Shown in pieces: positions 7,922 through 17,356 of a stretch of 64,000 nt of DNA; the first letter of the stretch is position 1, and every line of letters starts with the position of its first letter. Location of the stretch: positions 209,001 through 273,000 of the forward strand of contig NZ_AP022321.1 of assembly GCF_013393365.1 (NCBI RefSeq), in the 5' to 3' direction. Both the position numbers and the translations under genes were made by a program. The notes beneath the pieces are model-generated. The model saw only the letters and a program-made list of their open reading frames with translations. It did not search any database and had not been told where the DNA came from. This DNA comes from Veillonella nakazawae (GTDB lineage: Bacteria; Bacillota; Negativicutes; Veillonellales; Veillonellaceae).

Positions 7922-9428
7922 AAGTTAGTGGGGAGACAGTAATATATGAAACGTAAATTAGTATTTAGAGCCATGGTTTTAGGCGCTGTAGCATGTGCAT
8001 TTAGTGCTACAGGTTTTGCAGCAGATGTACAAAATGGACATGGCCAAGGTATTGCAGACTCTACTACAGAAGTAAATGGGGCTAAGCATGAAGCGGTTCG
8101 TTCCAATTGGTTAGATCGAACAGATATTGCCGTAGGTGTTCAAACTGGTGGTACATCTGATTCGCATAAGGGGATGTTCCCTAGTGATTATAATAATAAC
8201 TTTTACAATACAAAATCAGATTACGGGAATATCACTAAAGCCTATATAGAAACATTGCAGCCTATTACCCATTATGATGAAAATTCTAAGAGCGTTGTGT
8301 TCGTACAAGGTCGTATTGGCCGTGGTGGTGAGAAAATCTCCTCTAAAGAGGTAAGAGGTTATTTCACTCCAGACCTTGTAATGTCACCATTTGGGTTTGA
8401 TGTTTTTACGGAAATCAATACAGATGAAAAAACATCTGAGTCGTTAGGAACGGTTGGTAGCTTAGGTGTTGGTTATCGTATTCTTAGTAAACATGAACAT
8501 GCTTATGTAGGTGTTAACGCTTTTGTAGATCGTGCTTTCACAGGAAATTACAATCGTATCAGTGGTGGTGTAGAGTATGTGAATGGACTCAACGAAGTAT
8601 ATGCCAATGTGTATAGAGGCCTTGGTGATAAGGAACTCGTAAAAGGCGGTGGCGGTAATCCATATCCTAAACGATTGTATCCTAATGGCTATCCAGATAC
8701 ATTCCCATACAATACCATTCCTAGTGAAAATTATAATACCTATGTAGGTGGTGGCGTGTTAGATGGATATGAAATAGGGATTGTAAGGTCCTTTAAAAAT
8801 GCACGTTGGGCTCGTGCCTATGTAAATGGGTATCGTTGGAATGGCAATGGATTTAACCACAAACAAGAATATAATTGGGGTCGTCCAGGTCATTGGTCCG
8901 TGCCATGGTTTACTGCACGAAATGCTAACCATTATAAAGGCATTAAAATTGGTGCTGAATTACAGTTAACACCACATATATCTTTAGATATTGGGTATAA
9001 CAATGCCAATAACATGTCGAAAGGGATGTATGGCACTCTTAAATATACATTAGGTACATCTAAATTTGCCTTCTGGGGTGGCAAGCATAGTGATGATACG
9101 ATTACTACAGCTCGCTCTAAAATGCTAGATAAGGTACGTCGTCAAGACATGATTGTAGAATCCTTTGATGACATTGAATACGATTATTTGGCGCCAATTG
9201 ATCATCTATAATACCACTGTAGTTTAGATTATAGATATTAAATAAGACATGTAATAATAGGAAAGTAATTTATATGAGCAAGACATTAATGATAAAAGCA
9301 ATGGTTTTAGGTGCTGTAGCATGTGCATTTAGTGCTACAGGTTTTGCAGCAGATGTACAAAATGGACATGGCCAAGGTATTGCAGATTCTACTACAGAAG
9401 TGAATGTGGCTAAGCATGAAGCAGTTCG
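6845..9428 (+). repeat. Three copies of a 101-bp block at the 5' ends of the barrel genes
   Basis: The blocks are at 6845-6945, 8000-8100 and 9328-9428. They start at TTTAGTGCTACAGG and end at GTTCG, cover the signal peptide end and mature N-terminus, and differ by only one to four bases. The downstream barrel sequences diverge much more. Confidence 0.9.
7946..9211 (+). CDS. Inverse-autotransporter-type beta-barrel protein, copy 2
   Basis: A 421-residue paralogue of its neighbours with the same signal peptide and first about 45 residues nearly identical. The barrel motifs recur: LQPITHYDENSKSVVFVQGR, GVGYRILSKHEHAYVGVN, YNRISGGVEYVNG, SFKNARWARAYVNGYRW, TPHISLDIGYNNANN, and ARSKMLDKVRRQDMIVES. 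Differences are concentrated in segments that would be extracellular loops, for example a Gly-Pro-Tyr-rich insert after GLGDKELVKGGGGN. It starts at ATG 7946 behind GGGGAG, 24 bp after copy 1, so the array is probably one transcript. It lacks a passenger. Confidence 0.75.
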   Translation: MKRKLVFRAMVLGAVACAFSATGFAADVQNGHGQGIADSTTEVNGAKHEAVRSNWLDRTDIAVGVQTGGTSDSHKGMFPSDYNNNFYNTKSDYGNITKAYIETLQPITHYDENSKSVVFVQGRIGRGGEKISSKEVRGYFTPDLVMSPFGFDVFTEINTDEKTSESLGTVGSLGVGYRILSKHEHAYVGVNAFVDRAFTGNYNRISGGVEYVNGLNEVYANVYRGLGDKELVKGGGGNPYPKRLYPNGYPDTFPYNTIPSENYNTYVGGGVLDGYEIGIVRSFKNARWARAYVNGYRWNGNGFNHKQEYNWGRPGHWSVPWFTARNANHYKGIKIGAELQLTPHISLDIGYNNANNMSKGMYGTLKYTLGTSKFAFWGGKHSDDTITTARSKMLDKVRRQDMIVESFDDIEYDYLAPIDHL

Positions 9429-10524
9429 TTCTAACTGGATGGATCGTACAGATATCGTAGTTGGCGTTGGTATGAAAAATTCTGAAGAGTCGAGTAGCCA
9501 TCACTTCCATAATTTTACGCCTTGGGAAAATCATCCTATTGTGGGGACTTCTGATAAATCCAAATCTACAGAACTCAACAAGTTATACATTGAGACATTA
9601 CAACCTATAACCCATTACGATGAAAATGCTAAAAGTGTTGTCTTTGTACAAGGTCGTATTGGACGCAGTGGAGAAAAGATAACCTCTAATAAATTAAATA
9701 ATTATTGGGTTCCAGCTAGACCTGCAGGGACGTTTACGGTATATAATGGGCAAACAGATAAGGAAGAGTCCTTAGGTGTAAATGCTAATGTTGGTGTAGG
9801 GTATCGTCGCCTTAGTAAAGGTGAGCATGCTTACGTTGGTGTTAATGCATTCTATGACCATGCATTTAAAAATGGATATAAACGTGTTAGTGGTGGCTTA
9901 GAATATGTGGTAGGGCTTAATGAATTCCATGCCAATATTTATAAAAATTTAGGATCTAATGAAAGAAAATATATAGGCCTTCATGGGCGAACTGATACAT
10001 GGTATGATCCTACAGGATTGTATCCATATGGAATGGATCCTGATCAAAGTCTTTATGATTATGCTAGGGTTGATTATGAAAATCACTGGGCTCTAAGTGA
10101 AAATACTGTAGCTAGAGGTTATGATATTGGCTATGCTCGAACATTTAAAAATGCTAGATGGGCTCGTGTATATGCAGACTATTATAACTGGCGTGGTAGA
10201 GAGGCTGTAAAAGTAGGGTATTATAAATTACCAAAACGCGATGCTATTAAAGGCTTTAAAGTGGGGGCAGAATTCCATATTACACCACATCTTACTCTTG
10301 ATGCGGGTTATAAAACAGCGTCTCATCATTTGAGTGGTCCTTATGCAACTTTGAAATATACAATCGGTACATCCAAGTTTGCTTGGCGTGGTGGTAAACA
10401 TAGTGAAAGTGCGATTACAACAGCTCGCTCTAAGATGCTTGATAAGGTACGTCGCATTGATATGGTTGTACAAGAAACTGTAGAAGAAACTTATGATCAT
10501 GGCGTTGTCGATGTAGGCTTATAG
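9274..10524 (+). CDS. Inverse-autotransporter-type beta-barrel protein, copy 3
   Basis: A 416-residue third paralogue. Signal peptide and N-terminus match copies 1 and 2 apart from a few residues; the barrel contains GVGYRRLSKGEHAYVGVNAF, YKRVSGGLEYVVG, TFKNARWARVYADYYNW, TPHLTLDAGYKTASH and ARSKMLDKVRRIDMVV. It ends 30 residues after the linker helix, again without a passenger. It has its own loop sequences (Tyr-Asp-Pro-rich). The ATG at 9274 follows ATAGGAAAG. The gene ends before a bidirectional terminator shared with the opposite-strand Sel1-repeat gene. Confidence 0.75.
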   Translation: MSKTLMIKAMVLGAVACAFSATGFAADVQNGHGQGIADSTTEVNVAKHEAVRSNWMDRTDIVVGVGMKNSEESSSHHFHNFTPWENHPIVGTSDKSKSTELNKLYIETLQPITHYDENAKSVVFVQGRIGRSGEKITSNKLNNYWVPARPAGTFTVYNGQTDKEESLGVNANVGVGYRRLSKGEHAYVGVNAFYDHAFKNGYKRVSGGLEYVVGLNEFHANIYKNLGSNERKYIGLHGRTDTWYDPTGLYPYGMDPDQSLYDYARVDYENHWALSENTVARGYDIGYARTFKNARWARVYADYYNWRGREAVKVGYYKLPKRDAIKGFKVGAEFHITPHLTLDAGYKTASHHLSGPYATLKYTIGTSKFAWRGGKHSESAITTARSKMLDKVRRIDMVVQETVEETYDHGVVDVGL

Positions 10525-10584
10525 GGGCTTTTGCGTACATTATCGTCATAATCATTTATAATAGTTTAGCTTGTTCATAGGTTA

Positions 10585-10624
10585 TAAAAAAGGAGCTAGT
10601 ACATTATGTACTAGCTCTTTTTAT
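10585..10624. terminator. Bidirectional terminator
   Basis: Inverted repeat AAAGGAGCTAGTACA / TGTACTAGCTCTTT flanked by A and T runs, between convergent genes. Confidence 0.85.
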
Positions 10625-10638
10625 GTTCTTGGTTATTT

Positions 10639-13008
10639 CTATTGTAATGCCTTAGGTACGCTGAGTTTTTTCCAGTTGTCTAGTTCAGGGATTTCTAAGG
10701 TATTAATCGTTTTTTGAATCCAGTAGTTTAATGATACTTCGTTACCTAAATGTTGTTCAAATAAATAGGTATTACCTGGCGTATCTAGAGGTTTTCCATC
10801 TTTGTCGATGGAGTGACGCACGGATTCTTTCAAATAGAGTTGCACTCTAAATGGATTTGCGTGATTACCTCTGAAAATGAAATAAGATGGGCCGATAAAG
10901 TCATGGGTACGGACATTAATTTGTTCGTACTTTTTATCTTTTAAGCCTTGTAATGCGGTTTGTATCATTGCGTTAGCATCGTCGTACTCCTCAAGTAGGA
11001 ATGCTTGTTGATCTACATCGAGTACATAATGCCAAGTTGGTTTTTCCTCGTTCGTTTCGATGGACCAGTTATCTCCTAATGCAGGTAATTGGTGCGTATC
11101 GTAGAGGTCTTTTAATAGCTGAATGGTATTCTCTTTTTTGAATAGTGCTCGATAGATCATCTCTTGACCTTCTGTAGGGTCATAACCATGTATTCTGACT
11201 TGGTACGTATCACGTAGCATACGCTTTACATCTAGCTTAAAAATGTTGCGTAGCTTGTCTGGAACGGATAGGAAATGATTGTAAAAGCTAAGTTTCATTT
11301 CGTCTTGTGATGCTAAGGCGTGCTCGATGGTTTGCCAATCATATAAGGTAGTGTCCCATAAGAAGTCATCCATGTTTACAGATAAACGTGCTGCATTTTG
11401 AGGCCATTCAGTATGACCAGGACGTACTGTTGTAGTAGACTCTTTAATACCTTCCTTGTAACGCCAATGACCATCGACCTCTTCGAAGGCCGCTAATCGT
11501 TCTTCTGCTTCATCATCGATAGGAATACCCTTTAACTCTTCATCTAGATTAGCTTTGTGAGACAGTATGTATTGATGGGATTCTTCGTAATAGGCTACAG
11601 CAGTATCCAAATCAGGTTTGCCTGAAACATAGCCTTTTTCATAGGCATACCCTAAGGCAACGCGCGTTAAAGCTCGTGTAATATCGTAGAAGAGAACGCG
11701 GTCTTCCTCTTCTAAGGCGCGTTTTTCTTCATCCAGTACACGTGTTAAGGACTGTACACCAAAGCGTATATTTTTCGTTACACCGAAGCCGTGGATGCGC
11801 ATATAACCAATGTATGGCAAGGAGAACATAAAGCGCTCTTTTGTGGCTGCCATGTGGGTTAAGTCGGCAATGAGGCCCCAGTCTAGCGGTAGGTGACCAA
11901 TGTGGAAGATATAGCCAAAGGCGGCTTGTAATGCAGCATAGCCGGCATCACTAAAATACTTAGTAGCTGCACGGCGGTAGAGTCCAATTGCTTTTACAGG
12001 ATCATAAGGAATGACTCTGCGTAGCTCTTTAGTATCATAGAAATGATAGTAGTAATCTGCTAATTCAGCGGTACTTTCAGCTTGACCTAAGGCGGCACCT
12101 TTCGTAAACCATGTGAAAGCATCCTCGAATTTTCCATGTTCGTGACAGTCTAGACCGGTGTAGAGCATCATGGTAGGGTTACCAAGCTCAGCAGCGGTTA
12201 AAGCTACGCGGCGCGCATTATTAAAGTCGCCTTCGTCGATATAAATGTTGCGTAGATTGCCTTGGAACATGGCGAGCCCGTTATCGAGCGCTTTGTTAAA
12301 CCATTCCTTGGCGAGTTTAGTGGCATTTTCCTGTAATGTTTCGTTGGAAATAGTACCTTGTAAGGCTATAAGGCGTTCCTGTATAGAACCTTTTTGGAAG
12401 CTCTGTTGGATGCGTTTTGCCAAACTTAGGCGAGGTGGTGTAATCATATCCCTCGCAAGGCTAATACGATCGTCATCACGCCAGAAAAAGACATTGCCTA
12501 TAATGTATTGGCAGAAAGCATCACCTTGCTCCGCGTAGTCGTAAACGATACGAAAGGCGTCATCAAAGGAGATTAACATATCCTTTTCAACAGTAGGTGT
12601 AATCGTTCCATTGATACGCAATGCTTGTAAGGTACCAATAGGACTACAGCGACGAATACTATCGTGCAAGCATTGATAAGTGCGCATATTATTTTCGGGG
12701 AAGTTTGACTCCTCCCATGTAAAGCGTGGTCCTGCGTAGATACGAGCCAACAAAGCATACGCATCTGCTATCTCGCGAGCCTCTGGATCATTAGCTATTT
12801 TTAATGCGTCCTCTTTAGTGTCGATTTCGTTTTCCAGAGAGGTAGTCATGTCGTTTCTCAACGCCCGATGATTCGGCTGCTCAGGACTATGCTGATTATT
12901 TACAATTAGTTCTAATTGGCGCCAACCTTCTTGGGCCATTTCTTGATTGTAGGATTTAAAAATCATGTGGAAGACCTTTTGTAGGCGTTCCGTAAAGTAC
13001 TGTGCCAT
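10639..13008 (-). CDS. Large Sel1/TPR-repeat protein
   Basis: A 789-residue cytoplasmic protein (no signal peptide). Residues about 80-480 contain Sel1-like helical repeats such as AQGNLRNIYIDEGDFNNARRVA-type units, AAELGNPTMMLYTGLDCHEHGKF, AALGQAESTAELADYYYHF and RVALGYAYEKGY. The last 280 residues form a separate unrecognised domain (DFLWDTTLYDWQTIEHALAS onward, ending with YWIQKTINTLEIPELDN). Sel1 repeats normally mediate protein contacts. The ATG at 13008 has GGAGGCC just upstream. It is flanked by terminators, so it is monocistronic. Function unknown. Confidence 0.75.
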   Translation of the reverse strand: MAQYFTERLQKVFHMIFKSYNQEMAQEGWRQLELIVNNQHSPEQPNHRALRNDMTTSLENEIDTKEDALKIANDPEAREIADAYALLARIYAGPRFTWEESNFPENNMRTYQCLHDSIRRCSPIGTLQALRINGTITPTVEKDMLISFDDAFRIVYDYAEQGDAFCQYIIGNVFFWRDDDRISLARDMITPPRLSLAKRIQQSFQKGSIQERLIALQGTISNETLQENATKLAKEWFNKALDNGLAMFQGNLRNIYIDEGDFNNARRVALTAAELGNPTMMLYTGLDCHEHGKFEDAFTWFTKGAALGQAESTAELADYYYHFYDTKELRRVIPYDPVKAIGLYRRAATKYFSDAGYAALQAAFGYIFHIGHLPLDWGLIADLTHMAATKERFMFSLPYIGYMRIHGFGVTKNIRFGVQSLTRVLDEEKRALEEEDRVLFYDITRALTRVALGYAYEKGYVSGKPDLDTAVAYYEESHQYILSHKANLDEELKGIPIDDEAEERLAAFEEVDGHWRYKEGIKESTTTVRPGHTEWPQNAARLSVNMDDFLWDTTLYDWQTIEHALASQDEMKLSFYNHFLSVPDKLRNIFKLDVKRMLRDTYQVRIHGYDPTEGQEMIYRALFKKENTIQLLKDLYDTHQLPALGDNWSIETNEEKPTWHYVLDVDQQAFLLEEYDDANAMIQTALQGLKDKKYEQINVRTHDFIGPSYFIFRGNHANPFRVQLYLKESVRHSIDKDGKPLDTPGNTYLFEQHLGNEVSLNYWIQKTINTLEIPELDNWKKLSVPKALQ

Positions 13009-13093
13009 AAGGCCTCCTTTAATTAGTTACATTTACTATAGAATACGTATTTATTATATAACGAACGCGAGGGACCGTAAAAGAGGGATTAGA

Positions 13094-13162
13094 ATAAAAA
13101 AATCCCCTCTGAAAAAACTTTGAAATCACAATACTGTGTGTCCTGTAGTCTTTCAGAGGGGT
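13094..13162 (-). terminator. Terminator of the amino-acid binding protein gene
   Basis: Read on the minus strand, CCCCTCTGAAA and TTTTCAGAGGGG arms are followed by a T7 run. The loop is unusually long (about 37 nt). Confidence 0.75.
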
Positions 13163-13192
13163 TATATTTATCCTAGTTTATAGAGATAGATA

Positions 13193-13975
13193 TTATTTTT
13201 TGTTGTAATCGCCGAACCATTTGTCGTAGATTTTTTGGTAAGTGCCGTCTTCTTTAAGTTCTTTAAGAGCTTTGTTAACAGCTTCTTGTAAAGCTTTGTT
13301 GCCTTTTTTCATGCCAAGAACTGTACCTTCAGCTTTAGTAGGTTCGCCTACGAGTTTAAGGTCTTTGTCAGCACCTTGTTTAAGGTAGTACATAGCCACT
13401 GCGTTATCGATGATAGCACCGTCGATTGTACCAGCTTTCAATTCCATGAAGATATTAGCATTGGAATCAATTTGTTTTACTGTTGTATTAGGGATTTTTT
13501 GAGCCATTTCAACAGGGATAGTACCGATTTGAGCACCTACAGTATGACCTGCTAATTCATCCATGTTATGGATTGTTGTGTTGTCTTTACGAACAACTGT
13601 GATGAAACCACCTTGGTCGAAGTATACATCGGAGAAGTCCAATGCTTTTTCACGTTCAGGTGTAGCATTGATACCTGCTGCGATCATATCGATGTCGCCA
13701 GATTGAACTGCTGGAATTAAAGCATCGAAGCCCATGGATTTGAATTCCATTTTTAAACCAAGTTTTTTAGCAATTGCTTCGGACAAATCAACGTCGAAAC
13801 CAACGTATTTATCGCCTTCAGTGAATTCGAATGGTGGGAATGTAGTTTCAGAACCTACACGCAATACACCTTCTTGTTGTGTCATTTTTGGTTTGTCATT
13901 ACCACAACCAGCCAATAAACCCATTGCTGCTACCGCTACGAGGGCGATGGCTGTCAATTTTTTGAACTTAAACAT
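13193..13975 (-). CDS. Amino-acid ABC transporter substrate-binding lipoprotein (orphan)
   Basis: A 260-residue polar amino-acid binding protein. A lipoprotein signal ends at LLAGCG; the mature part shows the family pattern LRVGSETTFPPFEF, GFDVDLSEAIAKKLG, FDALIPAVQSGDIDMIAAG, TPEREKALDFSDVYF. It would deliver an amino acid (Gln/Arg/Cys-type ligands are typical) to a membrane permease. ATG 13975 is chosen because GGAGG lies 5 bases upstream; the longer frame start at 13993 would include that site. No permease or ATPase gene is adjacent, and a terminator follows, so it must work with a transporter encoded elsewhere. Confidence 0.9.
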   Translation of the reverse strand: MFKFKKLTAIALVAVAAMGLLAGCGNDKPKMTQQEGVLRVGSETTFPPFEFTEGDKYVGFDVDLSEAIAKKLGLKMEFKSMGFDALIPAVQSGDIDMIAAGINATPEREKALDFSDVYFDQGGFITVVRKDNTTIHNMDELAGHTVGAQIGTIPVEMAQKIPNTTVKQIDSNANIFMELKAGTIDGAIIDNAVAMYYLKQGADKDLKLVGEPTKAEGTVLGMKKGNKALQEAVNKALKELKEDGTYQKIYDKWFGDYNKK

Positions 13976-14148
13976 AGAAACCTCCTCAAACATCCATATA
14001 CATAGTTTATCAAATTCTGTTTATATTGTACGGAATTTTACAATAATAGGCAATAACATTGTATAATTAAGAGTAAATGAGTTTTCTATTCTTTATTGTA
14101 GAGTACTAAAATTCTTTACAATAATTTGGATATATACATGGAGGTAAT

Positions 14149-15330
14149 ATGTCCCTTACGAATACCTTTTCAGATCTTTGTAAAAGCTTTGCACCTGATG
14201 CGTTTGCTATTAACTATACATTAGCTAAGAACCCAGAGCTTTCTAGTCATGAATTTGAGACCGTAAAAACGATTGGTGCTGTTCTTGAAAAATATGGTAT
14301 GGATGTAACTTATGAATTTTGTAATCTACCAACAGCATTTAAGGCATCTCCTGTAAAAGTAGATAACCCTAAAGGCCGTTTGGCTATCCTCTGTGAATAT
14401 GATGCGTTGCCTGAAGTAGGGCATGCATGCGGTCACTGTGCGAGCGGCTCCCTGAGTGTACTCGCAGCATTAACGCTACGCAAAATGCAACAAGACGGCG
14501 TTGCTTTCAATATGGACATTGATATTATCGGTACACCAGATGAAGAAGCCACAGGTTGCAAGGTGGATATGTGTAATGCAGGCGTGTTTAAAGACTATGA
14601 TTTAGCTATCATGGTTCACCTCGATGGTGAAGAAACACGACCTAATTCACAATTCTTGGCACTAGACTGTTTCCGTGCACGCTATCATGGTAAACCAGCC
14701 CATGCAGCAGGTGAGCCTTGGAACGGCATTAATGCGGTAAACGGCGTACAACTTGCTATTCACGCGATGGATATGATGCGCCAACAAGTGCGACCTGAAA
14801 CGCGCATCGGCACATGGATCATTGCCGGTGGGACTGCATCTAATGTTATCCCTGAGTTTGGCGAGTTAGAAGTAACCGTACGTCATACAGAACGGGACTA
14901 TTTGAATGGCTTATCTGAACAGATTAAGAAAATCTTTGAAGGGGCTGCCCTTTGTACTGGAACAACAGTGGATATAGAATTTTACGGCAATCCCTATGAT
15001 GATATGAACCAAAACCACCGTGGTACTGCTCTTATTGAAGCGGTCATGGCAGATATGGGCCTAGACTTTGAACCGGGACCAGCAGCCCTCGGCGGTAGCT
15101 CCGACATCGGTAATGTGAGCTATCAATGTGCGGCGTTCCACCCTAAATTACGACTTGCTGGGGACGATAAAGTATGCCACTCTAAAGAATTCGCAGCCGC
15201 TATGCTAGAACCAACCATTGAACAAACAATCCTTGATGGAGCCAATATTATTGGTCGTACATTATTAAGTTTGGTAGAAAACCCAGCAGTATTAGAAGAG
15301 ATTGTGGCTGAATTTAATGCATCTAAGTAG
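14149..15330 (+). CDS. M20 family amidohydrolase/dipeptidase
   Basis: A 393-residue metallo-amidohydrolase of the M20D type (PM20D2/AbgB-like). Metal-site signatures are present: CEYDALPEVGHACGH (residues about 82-96) and GTPDEEAT (about 137-144), followed by the dimerisation domain starting HGKPAHAAGEPWNGINAV and the late GGSSDIGNVS metal-ligand region. It probably hydrolyses an N-acyl amino acid or dipeptide; the substrate cannot be told. ATG 14149 is behind ATGGAGG. It is divergent from the amino-acid binding protein gene, which suggests a peptide or amino-acid scavenging link, by inference. Confidence 0.9.
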   Translation: MSLTNTFSDLCKSFAPDAFAINYTLAKNPELSSHEFETVKTIGAVLEKYGMDVTYEFCNLPTAFKASPVKVDNPKGRLAILCEYDALPEVGHACGHCASGSLSVLAALTLRKMQQDGVAFNMDIDIIGTPDEEATGCKVDMCNAGVFKDYDLAIMVHLDGEETRPNSQFLALDCFRARYHGKPAHAAGEPWNGINAVNGVQLAIHAMDMMRQQVRPETRIGTWIIAGGTASNVIPEFGELEVTVRHTERDYLNGLSEQIKKIFEGAALCTGTTVDIEFYGNPYDDMNQNHRGTALIEAVMADMGLDFEPGPAALGGSSDIGNVSYQCAAFHPKLRLAGDDKVCHSKEFAAAMLEPTIEQTILDGANIIGRTLLSLVENPAVLEEIVAEFNASK

Positions 15331-15349
15331 TTGAATTTAATGCATCTAA
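15309..15349 (+). repeat. 23-bp tandem duplication over a stop codon
   Basis: TGAATTTAATGCATCTAA occurs at 15309-15326 and again at 15332-15349; the first copy is the 3' end of the amidohydrolase gene, the second lies just past the stop. Confidence 0.85.
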
Positions 15350-15378
15350 ATAATTTTATTTGTATGCAATCTCACCAA

Positions 15379-15729
15379 CTAGCATTTAGATAAGGGATTA
15401 ATGCTAATACAGTGCTTTCTATATCGATGGGGCGAGCTGTAATATCTTAGATAAAATTCATTGCCTCCTTCAGAATTACTGATAATAGACGATAATGGGA
15501 TGTTGCCATTGATAAAACTTTGAATCTTGGTGAAATAGGCACCTAACTCACGGTCGTGATAATAGAGCGTCCAGACCACGTTATTTCCCGCGATGACCGG
15601 AATGTACTTAAGCTCAAGAAATTCGAATAAACCGGCTATGGATATATCATCTGGTACGATAAATTCTTCGCGATGCCAACTAGCATCATCGGCTGCACAA
15701 ACTGCATCTCGATCAATTATGATACGCAT
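15379..15729 (-). CDS. Small hypothetical protein
   Basis: A 116-residue soluble protein starting MRIIIDRDAVCAADD, with a moderately acidic first half and a Tyr-rich tail (FYLRYYSSPHRYRKHC). There is no signal peptide or membrane segment. AGGAAG precedes the ATG at 15729. The pattern (N-terminal beta strand, DDISIAGLFEFLELKYIPVI) suggests a small alpha/beta fold, but I do not recognise the family. It is convergent with the amidohydrolase gene and divergent from the HAD gene. Confidence 0.6.
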   Translation of the reverse strand: MRIIIDRDAVCAADDASWHREEFIVPDDISIAGLFEFLELKYIPVIAGNNVVWTLYYHDRELGAYFTKIQSFINGNIPLSSIISNSEGGNEFYLRYYSSPHRYRKHCISINPLSKC

Positions 15730-15878
15730 ATAGTTTCACTTCCTATCTATGCCTTATATACTATCTATGTCTTACATACTATCTGTGTATTCTTTTAACA
15801 GATATATTTGTAACTATTACTGTACTACTGATTGAAAATAATATCTATCCATTTATATACCGTATTAAAGGAGGCTTT

Positions 15879-17018
15879 ATGTCCTCAACTGAAACATTAC
15901 AAATTAAAAATTATATAGGTCTCACCGGTGATAAACCCATCCGATTCATTGCATCCGACGTAGATGGAACCTTGGTTAATGATGCGAAAGCAATTCCTAA
16001 TGAGGCTATCGAGGCGATTCGTGCTGCTCGTGAAAGCGGCATTCGTGTAGCCATCGCTTCTGGTCGCGCTTGGAATGAGATGAATGATGTTATCGAGAAA
16101 CTACCATGTTTACGCTATTTCATGTGTACCAATGGGGCCTATGTAATGGATAAAGATGAAAAACGCACTTTATTCCATGTAACCTTTGATAAAGAACAGG
16201 CCTTATATTTATTGCGTAAACTCTTAACCTATGGCGTTTATGTAGAGGCCTATGTGAAAGATAAAATCTTTGGCATGTATCCGCCGTCTCGTTGTATTAC
16301 ACCTGAACGCTTATGTGCCTGTGTAGATGAACGTAATGAGGGCGATGACAGTAATACAAAGAGTTCTTATAGCGTAATGAATAATCATATATCTGCTGAT
16401 ACAGAAGGACATCTACCTGGTGAAACCCATGATCACTATGCCTTGGCCGAAGGTGATGCAGCAGCGCATACAAAGATGTCTGAGTGTGAAGTAGAACAGT
16501 CTAATTTCTTCTTTAGACCTAATATCCGCCCATTTATCTTGGCAACACGAACTATGGTGCCTGATTTACTAGCTCATATGGAAGCCTTAGATGAAGGTCC
16601 TGAGAAGATGCAAATCTTTTACGGCGATGAGCCTATGCGCCAAAGAATCTTACAAGATTTGCGTGATGAATATCAAGGTATGTCTCATGATGGTACAGGT
16701 CGTGAACGCTTTTATGATGTACTGCTCTCTAGTGAAGGTAATCTTGAATTCGTACTACCACATACCACAAAGGGAACCGCTGTAGAAGCACTGGCAAATC
16801 ACTGGAAATTTAGTCCCGATGAAGTCATGACCTTAGGGGATAGTGAAAACGACCTATCCATGCTGCGTTTTGCAGGTGCTAGCGTAGCTATGGGTAATGG
16901 GAAGCCAAATATTAAAGAAGCAGCACGTTATGTGACGACCGATAATAACCATCATGGCGTGGCCAAAGCAATCTATTCCGCCATTGCGTATAACAATGAA
17001 TTACTAAAAAAACAGTAA
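15879..17018 (+). CDS. Cof-type HAD hydrolase with extended cap
   Basis: A 379-residue HAD-superfamily phosphatase (Cof/type IIB cap). Motif I is DVDGTL (residues 27-32), motif II is the Ser in IASGRA, motif III a Lys in the HTTKGTA region, and motif IV is GDSENDLSML. Substrates are usually sugar phosphates or flavin-type phosphates. The cap holds an insertion of about 55 polar residues (from ERNEGDDSNTKSS to SECEVEQSN) that makes the protein about 100 residues longer than usual Cof members. ATG 15879 follows AGGAGG. It is flanked downstream by a repetitive hairpin region. Confidence 0.9.
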   Translation: MSSTETLQIKNYIGLTGDKPIRFIASDVDGTLVNDAKAIPNEAIEAIRAARESGIRVAIASGRAWNEMNDVIEKLPCLRYFMCTNGAYVMDKDEKRTLFHVTFDKEQALYLLRKLLTYGVYVEAYVKDKIFGMYPPSRCITPERLCACVDERNEGDDSNTKSSYSVMNNHISADTEGHLPGETHDHYALAEGDAAAHTKMSECEVEQSNFFFRPNIRPFILATRTMVPDLLAHMEALDEGPEKMQIFYGDEPMRQRILQDLRDEYQGMSHDGTGRERFYDVLLSSEGNLEFVLPHTTKGTAVEALANHWKFSPDEVMTLGDSENDLSMLRFAGASVAMGNGKPNIKEAARYVTTDNNHHGVAKAIYSAIAYNNELLKKQ

Positions 17019-17036
17019 TCATACCTCAAATTAGAA

Positions 17037-17202
17037 ATACTACCAGTTAAAAGTAAATCTTTCTAATTTGGATTGTGTTCGATATGTGTAAATCTGAGAT
17101 ACTACCAGTTAAAAGCAAATCTTTCTAATCTGGATTGTGCTCGATATGTGCAAATCTGAGATACTACCAGTTAAAAATAAATACTTTTAACTGGTAGTAT
17201 CT
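17037..17202. repeat. 62-bp tandem repeat ending in an 18-bp hairpin
   Basis: ATACTACCAGTTAAAA recurs at 17037, 17099 and 17161, giving two full 62-bp units and a third start. The third is followed by its own inverse, forming an 18-bp perfect stem (17159-17202). The first unit also carries CAAATTAGAAA / TTTCTAATTTG arms. No T run follows the terminal stem, so it is not a classical terminator. Confidence 0.85.
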
Positions 17203-17356
17203 GAAAAAACTATATATATTTGTTTGTCGGTTTGTATTCCAGTCCGTTTTATAGTGAGGCATTGCTCGAAAGTGTATTATAGGTAATACATTGCTTTAGC
17301 TGATGTTAGAGCGAATGCTAAGTTAGTTTTATTAAACCCATAGGAGGTGATGTAGA

